64,000 bases of DNA from Asterella californica (lineage: Eukaryota; Streptophyta; Marchantiopsida; Marchantiales; Aytoniaceae), in contig JAYKYS010000009.1 of the NCBI GenBank assembly GCA_036924285.1, positions 4,898,001 through 4,962,000 of the forward strand, in the 5' to 3' direction. A program made the translations under genes and the position numbers. This document shows, one piece after another, positions 56,355-64,000 of this stretch. The notes beneath the pieces are model-generated. The model was not told where the DNA came from and did not search any database. It saw nothing but the letters and a program-made list of their open reading frames with translations. The first letter of the stretch is position 1. Each line of letters opens with the position of its first letter.

Positions 56355-57557
56355 GTGAATATCGCTAAGGCTAGCATTGTAGAGGCAATGACACACGGAC
56401 GACATAAGAGGAGAACGAGGGGGTGGTCCTCGGAGGAGGGGCTGCTTATGCTGCCTCAACTACAGGTCCGTGCCATTCCGACTCTAAACAGTATGCTTAA
56501 AAGTTGGAGATTGGTCCACCGCAATCTTGTCTTCGAGGGGGGGACGGCCTTTCTGCCTGGGGGCCTTTCAGCGAGTTTAGCCGCAGAGGTTTGAGGAAAA
56601 GCGATCCAGTTAAGCGAAGGAGAGGTTAGGAAGGCGGTTAGGGGGCTCAGAAGATCTAAGCTAGTTACACTCAACGATTTAAAATTGAAGGATCTACGGG
56701 ACTCTATGAGCTTCGTCTCGCTATCGCTCACAAGGAGTCGGCAGGGGGGAGAGGATGAAGGGGCTTTGGAGCGACTTACCAGATGGGCGGGGGAATCCCA
56801 GATCATCAGGGGGGGCCTGCAGGAAAGTACTTGCTGGACCTGGAAGACCGAGAATAAAGCTCTAAAAGGATAGAAGAGGGAGCTAAGTGAGTGGAAGAAA
56901 TTACTTACGGCCTCCACGTCGAGCGGTACCAGTCTCAACGCTCGATGAGGAGTGAATGACTCAGAGAACCGATGGAAAGAGAGATGGAAATGCTTGTGGA
57001 AGGAGGGGAGAACGATGAGAACAAATTGCTGGCTATGGAGACTCCTCAATAGGGGTTTCTTCTCTAACCATAGGGCCCTACTGATGAGAATTGGAGACGG
57101 GCGCTGTCCAAGAGGGTGCGGTGAAATAGAGTCACTAGAACACATGTTTTGGGAGTGTCCGTGGGCCAAAAGAAGGTGGCAGCGACTCAAACTCCATGAG
57201 CAGGGAAGCGAGCTGGCTTGTGGGGAGGGTAGCGGACTGCTGGAAACAATAGACAAGGCTCTAAGCACGAGAAAGGAAAACGCGGCCTTGTTGCACATTC
57301 TGGTTGAGCACACTCAAGTAACCTGGAAAGAACGTGCCGATCGGGTGTTCAGAGGTCAAGAGTCTGAAAGGCCGGCGGCGAGGATACTAGCGGAAGTGGC
57401 GAAGACTATGTGGGCCGGGCTTAGAGAAGACTCTAGCATGCGTAACAAAAAAACCTGGGAGGCGACAATGTGTACCTTAGGGAATATTCAAAAGAAACTA
57501 CAGGAGAGGACAGGCAGTGCACAAGAACCGACGGCGTTTAGGGACGAATCTCGATAA
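56355..57557 (+). pseudogene. C-terminal part of a LINE reverse-transcriptase polyprotein
   Basis: A single frame, interrupted by stops at 56592, 56871 and 56946, ends in a zinc-binding segment typical of plant LINE C-termini: RIGDGRCPRGCGEIESLEH followed by MFWECPWAKRRW. The reverse-transcriptase core itself is missing through 5' truncation. It has no coding capacity now. Confidence 0.85.
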
Positions 57558-57563
57558 TCATCG

Positions 57564-58343
57564 ATGGAATATTACACTACCGGGAAGGAAAGGAAGAGGG
57601 TGAGGGAACAGAAACCGACCTGGACGGGCATCCAGCCGAGAGGTCGACAGCATGAGGACAGGTTGCAGCACTCGCCTGTTAGGTCGTCGGTCGGCTCGAA
57701 GGGGAGGGGCGATGACGGTCTCCGTGGCAGCAGCAATAATGAGGAGAGGAAGAATCGATACCTCAAGCGGGCGTGGGGTCAGGGTAGCGCGGTCCTCGCT
57801 CCGTCTGTCAGAAGGCACTCCTACAATCCTGTCAGAGACAACCAAAAGGCCATGATGAAGACGAAGATGCAATCAAGAGCAACAAAGAATAACGACGGGA
57901 GTGAGTTGACGATCAAGGATAGCAAGAAGGCGTCCACGTTGGTGAGAAGGGATGACGAGAAGGCGAATTGCTCGATGGCTGTGCCCTGCCATGGCGGCCG
58001 TAGCGAGTGGGAGAGGACGAGTGCGGTCAGAAGCGCGCGTAGAAGGAAAAGCGGGGAAAATGGTCAGAGCATCGGGTGGGCGAGCCGGGGTAGGACGAAA
58101 GCGGGTGAGGGGAAAAGGGTCTCCGTGAATGCGAGGGTGGGGGGTGACGGGCTCCCGGCTACGCCCGAGAACTTGACGTCCGGGTGGGGTGTCGCGGGTC
58201 GGAGCCGGGCTGCCGGGTCGAGCGGGCATGCTGGGCTCGGGCGGGCCGGTGTTGGGAGTGAGTCTCCTGCGGGGGGGCTTTTGGAGCGGGCCGGGTCCGA
58301 CGTTGTGTACGGGTGGCACCCTTTAGCCATTTCAAATTTATAA
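57564..58343 (+). other. 259-codon open stretch in the LINE 3' region
   Basis: It is in the same frame as the upstream LINE pseudogene, just after its stop. The product would be very Arg/Gly/Ser-rich and low in complexity. It looks like GC-rich 3' untranslated sequence that happens to be open (the antisense strand is also open), not a real protein, but I cannot exclude a basic tail domain. Confidence 0.3.
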
Positions 58344-58811
58344 ACTTTCTCGTGGTCCCTTGTGGTCTTTAAAAAAAAAAAATAAAAAAAAAAAAATACC
58401 ATTTCTTGAAGGTCGAGTTTGTTGAGTTAAGAAGAACTTTCATACAGTAGTAGATGCTAAGAGTGTCGAGCAGGCGGTGCAGCAAAGGATGGAGACGTAA
58501 GAGGAATTTGAGAGCACCTCGGTGATAGTGAATCATTTGAGAAGAAATGGATTGCGTGGTGCGACAAAATTTATCGTGGATTGCAAGATGTGGAAGACAA
58601 CTGCCTAGAGTACTTACAATAGAATGAAGCCGTTGGAGACCCGTTGTGTCTACCCGAGACATATGAGGAACCCCTCCTCTCCTCTATCACAACCATAGAA
58701 ACCCCGGATGAAAATAGTTGTAAATGTTCTGTAAAGTACGAGATGAAGATATCAAACTTCGACATCTTTGAGTTGCTTGTTTCTAGAACTACAATGATGT
58801 GTTTTTAACAG

Positions 58812-60400
58812 ATCATAACCAGAATATAAATCTCCAATGGAGTAGATAGCTCTCCTTGCAAATGCCTCTGCTACTTCATCAATCACAGGACCCGTCTCAA
58901 CATTACGAATGATCACATTATTCGCAGGTTGTAGATCTTGAATGAAATGCAAAGCTCATCATTTCTTGGATACAGTGAACCATCTACTAAAGTACGGTCC
59001 CATAGACGACTCAAGTATCCTCATCCGTACTTTCTCTTTCAGCAACTCAATAAGTTTAGGCAACAAGGCACGAGGAACCGAAATCGGATTCAGATCGCAA
59101 GACACATGAGGGATTGTGAATATAACTATAGACGCTATCACCTTTGGATCCACATAACTTATCTCCCCTGCTGAAAAGGAAAAGGCTTTACCATGATCTA
59201 CTATCATCTTCTCAAAATTTGTCTTCTCAACCTTTGTCAAAAAGTCATCCCCTCTTATATGGAGCTCCTTCAATGTCTCCTCGGTAAACTGATGCCTTAC
59301 TTGTCTATGATCACGCAATATAGGCTAAGTCCTCACTAACTCTACTTGCTGTTGGGAGTTAGCAGGTAGTTGAGTTGTTATCGTCTTCACCTTTTTTAGT
59401 ACAGATTTGTACTTCACACGGACAATGCTTCATGGGAACGCACACAAAAACAGACTGCTTCTCTCCTCTCACTATTATGCATTGGATGAGGAAAGAACCG
59501 CACATACGTAGCAAATCTCCTCATATATGTGTCAAGAGTGGATAGGGATCATCATCATATTATCTTTCTTTTTCATCAATCTGCTTACACTGTCCAACCA
59601 ACTAGCAACTGACTGTACAGACACAAACTCTTCAAACAAGCCCAAAATCACATCATCTTCAAATAGAATCCTTGCACGCCACAGCTCTGATACATGTTTC
59701 ACCATCCATCTTTTTGTATTTTCCTCCATGTCTTCAACTCTTGTAAACTGACTCCACCCATCCGCCTCAAACATCAGCAATCTAGACTACCAACTCTGTA
59801 CACTACACATATCTCCGAGCCCCTGTACATGTCTCGCTTTCGACCTTTCTACCTTGTGTACCAACTCTGACGAGATCTCAATAGTAGGTTTTATACCTCT
59901 GTCTTCCCGCTCTGCAAGAGTGGACTGCGAAAATCCTACATCTCTTTGTCTGAGAATCTTTAAGGGTTTGTTGATTCCGCTCATGTCTTGAACGAACAGT
60001 CAAACACTGTACTGAGTACTTGTCATCAGGACTCCGAACTCTAGCATAATGAGACTCATCGTTCATCATCTTTGTCTTCATTCGGACAGCGATGATGTAA
60101 GATTGACCCAATATGACTGGATAAGAGACAGACGACTATACAAAGAAATGTTGATCAACCTCCACATCTCCAATCCTTACACGCATATTGGGACAGGCTC
60201 CATATAACTCACCCTTCTGATTATTTACAGCACGAAGTACCCAACCATGATTCTTTTCGATTGACCACTGCCCCTTCTCATGCACCTCCTTAGAAATGAT
60301 GTTGATTTTTTATACGTGATCCACAAGTGCAAGTACAAGTTGAGAAAATCCTCCAAGTCGAACCTGCGTTGTCGTGTCGTGGACCAGCTCCTACTTGAAA
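58812..60400 (-). pseudogene. Remnant of a second Ty3/gypsy element (protease, linker, start of reverse transcriptase)
   Basis: In sense order there is a retropepsin-like region (ALVDHV, stop, KINIISKEV, then VRIGDVEVDQHFFV) near 60310-60130. Next is a linker with VRMKTKMMNDESHYARVRSP. From 59318 down is the N-terminal reverse-transcriptase region with IPRALLPKLIELL-like residues (VPRALLPKLIELLKEKV), MGPYFSRWFTV, then HFIQDLQPAN and IYSIGDLYSGYD. Similarity stops near 58812. Several stops and shifts occur, and the protease active-site DxGS is destroyed. It is a different lineage from the element at 20-30 kb. Confidence 0.8.
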
Positions 60401-60442
60401 ATCAGACTTTGATGCTTGATGCTCCAACAACACTCATGAGAA

Positions 60443-60930
60443 AAGCAAGCTAGGTCTCAGCTTATGAGCTTTTGGTACAATTCAGATCTCCACTTTCATC
60501 GCATCAGTGGATAGAGCTCTTTGTCAGCACTCCATAGGCACTTCGTCTACTTTGTTTGGACGTCTAGTGGAGAAGTTACAAGACTCGAAAGATGGGAAAG
60601 ACAAGCTAGACCTCAGCTTACGGGCTTTTGGCACAATTTCGGATCTTCACTTTCATCGCATCAGTGGATAGAACGCTTTGTCAGCTTTCCATGGGCATCT
60701 TGTCTACTTCATTTGGACGCCTAGTGGAGAAGTTACAAGACTCGAAAGATGAGTAAAACAAGCTAAGCCTCAGCTTACTGACTTTTGGTACGCTTTCATC
60801 GTATCGATGGGTAAAGCTCATTGTCAGCTTTCCATGTGCATCTTGTCCACTTCATTTGGATGTCTAGTGGAGAAGTTATACGACTCGAAAGAAAGGAAAA
60901 TCAAGCTAAGCCTTAGTTTACTCTGCTGAC
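60443..60930 (+). repeat. Tandem array of about 150-157 bp units
   Basis: Units start with CAAGCTA at 60446, 60602, 60759 and (partial) 60902. They share TTTCATCGCATCAGTGGATAG, CATTTGGACG, CTAGTGGAGAAGTTA and GACTCGAAAGA. Three full copies and the start of a fourth are present. It directly abuts the second gypsy remnant and may be part of it. Confidence 0.85.
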
Positions 60931-61338
60931 TGGGTATTTACGGCTCCAAGCGCTATACTAAAGACGCAAGGGAATGGAGTATATTCATGGTGTGTACTCT
61001 GTTCATGTTTCAAGCATTGGTTTGGATTCTTAACTGATAATGTTCACTTTGCACCATGGTGTTGCAACAAATATATTTTGCACTTGTAAAATTGCACTTT
61101 CGAGCATTGGTGTAAAATCTATAAGGACAAAAAGTTTTGCACTCATAGAATAGCACTTTAAGATACATACATGGTGTTTAAAAGATCAATAGTTTAAACA
61201 TTTCACAATTTGCACGTTTTAAGTAATCCGCTACTTTAATCCTGAAAGCTTGGTGTGAAAGAAAAATGACACTGTTACAAGAGTGAAAACCGTGTAAAAT
61301 TTATTCCATAGTGTAGATATCAAAGTGCAATGAAGTAA

Positions 61339-61545
61339 TGTTTTCCTGTGGTACCCGGCTTCTTCACCAACTTGCTGCTCGTCGATGCCCGCATCTCTGC
61401 ACACTTTTTTCTTCTACTCGCATTCGTGTTTGCGCACTCGGAGTTCGTTCTAGTGCTAGTAATTGTTCCTCTGTGTGCGGGGCTCGTCATGTTCCAAACG
61501 ATGGTAGAAACTGGATATCGCCTACGTGCCAGCGCTAAAATCTAA
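61339..61545 (+). other. Unrecognised ORF fragment with two hydrophobic segments
   Basis: After a stop at 61336 an open stretch encodes CFPVVPGFF, then two membrane-like segments (HFFLLLAFVFA and FVLVLVIVPLCAGLVMF), and ends RASAKI. There is no convincing start codon, and no family is recognised. It could be an exon or a relic of a membrane protein. Confidence 0.3.
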
Positions 61546-61763
61546 TAGCTAGAAACTACGGGCAAACCTCCCGTAAGTGAGAAGAAATCTAGGCGAACGA
61601 TGGCACCACTCACCAGCGACTCCCGTCCAGATCTTAAATTTGTACATTTCTTTTCTAGTAACTTCTTCTGGTTGATTCCACCACCATGCATTCATCAGTG
61701 ATTTGGTTTCTGTAAACCAATGCTTCTGCCAACGAAGACAAAAGTGATCAATGATCATGATCA

Positions 61764-63174
61764 TCATCGACTTCTTTGAACCAGTCGCCTTCTGGGATCC
61801 ATTCTCCTTTTTCTGCTGCTACTGCTGCTTTGTCTCCTCCTTTGTCCCAAATCATCTTCAGTTCCATCACAAGCCACCTTCAGAGTGAGTTGTTTTGTCT
61901 CGTCATTCACTTCCACGACTAGTTTTGGCACCTTCACTGTGATCGGTACGTCATGCCGAATCCAGATGTCTAAAGAGTGAGCGGAAAAGAGTCCATATCC
62001 ATTCGTTTGGGCGATGCAGCAGACTGCATGCGGCAATAAATGAAACGTCTCTGCATCACCCAAAGTCGCTTTCAGAAGAGCAGACCCAAAAGAGTACCAT
62101 GTGTAGATATTATTGTGAAGCTCCTTTTGGTGAAATGTGAGATGTACATTTCACAAATAGGATCGTTTCTGTTGAGGTAAAGGTAAGGCGACCATTTGGC
62201 CAGTGCTTGGTACTCTTCATACTGCTTCTTCATCCTCTGCCCACCATCCAGTATCTGGTTGAAGGTCATGCTAATGCCCATCTCAATTCTACAGAGCTTG
62301 TCCTTGATTTTTTCCACCTTGGCATGACGCAAGATTGGAGAGAAAAAATCTCGTGTCCATTTTCGTGCCAGTGCATACAAAGTAGCAAATGGAGGGTTGA
62401 ATAAGTGGGAGTCCAAAGGAGAACCCTTCAGAGCAAACTCTCGAGCCACCAGCATGGCGTTTGAAGCACCCAGTGAATGACCAGTCACAACCACCTTGGA
62501 GCGTTCAGCGGTTCCCATATTAAATTTTTCAAACAGTCGTGCGATCACAACCTTGAGAAGTTTCACCGTACTTGAGGTATGCAGCCGCTCTAAGCTGATC
62601 TTTACGTCGTCTCGTAAATCATGCAGAGAGAATATATTTGTCCCCCTAATGGCTACTGCCCACTCTGGAGCCAAAGGACTCGCTCTTGCCGTATTCTTCT
62701 TGTGTAAAACTCCGAAGTATTTGTGTTTCTCCTCCTTCTGTAGATCTGCGCAAACATAAGAACGGAGGACGGGTAAAGGTCAAAAAGTTTAGAAGATTAG
62801 CTAGAGCTACAATAGGCAACAAGTGCAAGTCCAGTCTTGCTAACGCAGAAAGCAGAAACGAACAGGAAGAAAGACTAACGGGTCAAGTAGCTAGACGCAC
62901 AATGTCCAATGCGATCCGGCTCATCCTGTTTGAGAATGGACTGCAGGGGAACGAGCTCATAGTGATATCTTTCCCACCACTGACTGTAATTAGGCTTATT
63001 GTCCACCCTCTCGTACATGCCCTGAACTAAGCTTGCAAGAATGATTCGTTTCTCCTTCATATCACTGTTACAACCAGCGTCAGAAGTTTCCAAGCGTCGC
63101 CGTTCCTTCTTTTTCTTGTGATGTTTGTAAGCAGCGTAGCCAATGCCAGCGCCAAGCACCAGCACCACGCTCAT
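61764..63174 (-). CDS. Lipase-like alpha/beta hydrolase (At4g10955-like), with an apparent frameshift
   Basis: The product resembles plant alpha/beta hydrolases of the At4g10955 group, annotated as lipase or esterase-like with substrate unknown. Exon 1 (63174-62901) starts with a hydrophobic anchor-like segment and a Lys/Arg run, then RIILASLVQGMY and WWERYHYEL. A GT-AG intron (62900-62746) joins in phase to exon 2, which contains WAVAIRGTN, the nucleophile elbow GHSLGA (Ser), the NDPIC Asp region and FNPP. The frame stops at 62072, but the expected continuation (SALLKATLGDAETFHLLPHA, with the likely catalytic His) is present in another frame from about 62090 down to 61764. One missing base, or a short undetected intron, near 62085-62110 would explain this. 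The gene is either a recent pseudogene or contains a sequencing error. Confidence 0.8.
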
Positions 63175-64000
63175 ATCTCCAGATGGAGGAGGGTGCTCCT
63201 ATGATCACTTCCGGACGGGGCCAGTCGTTCTCTTCTACAGATATATGTTACCCACGAGTCTACCAGCGATTTCTGTTTTTGCTGTAACTCTCATTTCTTG
63301 TCACATATCCCATGAGGAACGGCCCTTCCTAGGTCCCAGCCTTCGTCAAGTACAAAACTGGGTAAAGGTCCTCACTTCCTAGATTCATAGGAAGTGATAG
63401 CAGCCTATCAATATGTGCACATGTGCAAACGTTGCAGTAGCTCCGCAAAGCACAACGAAGCTTGGTGCTTGAACACGCAACTGAGCGCAGATGTGCACAT
63501 ATATATAGAGGCTCGATGTCCCAGTCTCAGTGCCATCTAATCGTCCATGACGATTAGACTATCTCTGATTTCTGTTGTGTGCTCTGGTGTATATCTTATA
63601 CCAGAGAGTCAATTTCAGTGAGGACCGGCCCACCACCGTCGACTCACGTGTTTGACTCACGAAGCGGTCAACGCGGGACTGTCCACCACGAACACAAGTG
63701 ACAATGACTGTTTGTGCCCCACTTCGTGGTGTAGTGAATATAGTGCACTCACGAGCTTGTTTCATACGTGAGAATCTGTGGCTGCGTCGGGCTTAACCAC
63801 AACTCCCGGTGTAAGAGGAGGAAGCGAATATTGTTTTTCTCTCGTTCTACTTTAGAACTCCTTAAATCTCAGTCACTACTCACTAGATTTCCTAGAACCA
63901 TATCACAAAGTGTACAACTAGTGGATAACCTTCAATTGAATCCATTCTTTTCCGATTCTATGATCTACTGATAACTCTTTCATCAAAAGCATTTTTACGT
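63175..64000. other. 5' flank of the hydrolase gene, with small hairpins
   Basis: No gene is recognised. A TATATATAGAG sequence on the plus strand is at about 63500. Two hairpins lie close together: CTAATCGTC / GACGATTAG at 63537-63557 (perfect 9 bp) and CTCTGGTGTA / TATACCAGAG at 63582-63606. Their role is unknown. Confidence 0.45.

Larger units (their letters stand above)
56317..58397 (+). mobile_element. 5'-truncated LINE with poly(A) tail and 16-bp target-site duplication
   Basis: The element ends in an A-rich tail (about 58371-58396). It is flanked by ACCGTTTCTTGAAGGT at 56301-56316 and ACCATTTCTTGAAGGT at 58398-58413 (15 of 16 identical), a clear target-site duplication. The 5' junction begins with an 11-bp inverted repeat, TCCTGCTTACC / GGTAAGCAGGA (56317-56327 and 56340-56350). 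Only the C-terminal part of the coding region remains. Confidence 0.9.

Noticed and set aside
56456..57313. A 285-codon open frame on the minus strand
   Set aside because: It is antisense to the LINE reverse-transcriptase remnant, whose zinc-binding motif on the plus strand is clear. The product is Ser/Leu-rich with no recognisable domain.
57564..58343. A 259-aa basic protein gene
   Set aside because: It is low-complexity, lies within the LINE 3' region between the coding stop and the poly(A) tail, and both strands are open because of high GC.
1..64000. CRISPR arrays, operons, rRNA genes and intact tRNA genes
   Set aside because: No regularly spaced identical repeats with unique spacers occur, and the B-box-like patches lack full cloverleaf partners. 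The content is eukaryotic nuclear.

Overview
The window looks like nuclear DNA of a streptophyte (a charophyte alga or bryophyte-grade plant rather than a seed plant). It carries an intact intron-rich gene for the plastid protein translocon factor TIC236, an intact intron-rich gene for cytosolic glutamine synthetase, a plant-type lipase-like hydrolase, and plant-style LTR, LINE, SINE and Helitron-type repeats. The species cannot be fixed from the sequence.

Layout. Positions 1-3466 hold a decayed, truncated copy of a Ty3/gypsy element (minus strand). Positions 5792-19563 hold TIC236 (plus strand, 23 exons by my reconstruction, about 2451 aa, uninterrupted). Only about 700 bases downstream, 20279-29927 is a nearly complete 9.65-kb Ty3/gypsy element on the minus strand, flanked by ATGTG. 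Its domain order is Gag - zinc knuckles - aspartic protease - DNMT3-like cytosine-5 DNA methyltransferase - reverse transcriptase - RNase H - DDE integrase - PHD finger. Its terminal repeats are arranged as A1 - body - B1 - A2 - B2 instead of as two ordinary LTRs. The methyltransferase is split by a frame change at a perfect 15-bp hairpin. A single UAG in a leaky-type context (UAG CAG UCA) separates it from pol. This element is the most interesting object in the window.

About 29.9-32.9 kb is AT-rich, with a paired-hairpin module and a degenerate tandem array. Positions 32964-36748 hold the glutamine synthetase gene (minus strand, 12 exons, 355 aa). About 37-47 kb is largely gene-free, with hairpin modules, a short tandem duplication, tRNA-derived SINE-like pieces and one well-delimited SINE (47138-47299, with target-site duplication). 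About 48.3-52.3 kb is a decayed Helentron-type Helitron (Rep, Pif1-like helicase, then endonuclease) in very AT-rich DNA. About 53-56 kb holds more hairpin modules and a large inverted repeat. Positions 56317-58397 are a 5'-truncated LINE with a 16-bp target-site duplication and a poly(A) tail. About 58.8-60.4 kb is a remnant of a second, unrelated gypsy element, followed by a roughly 150-bp tandem array. Positions 61764-63174 hold a lipase-like gene (minus strand) with an apparent frameshift.

The host genes are unrelated housekeeping functions (plastid envelope biogenesis, nitrogen assimilation, lipid or ester hydrolysis) and do not form an operon-like unit. The remaining sequence is dominated by mobile elements of different ages. 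Exon limits come from GT-AG sites, reading phase and remembered family alignments; no alignment program or database search was run.
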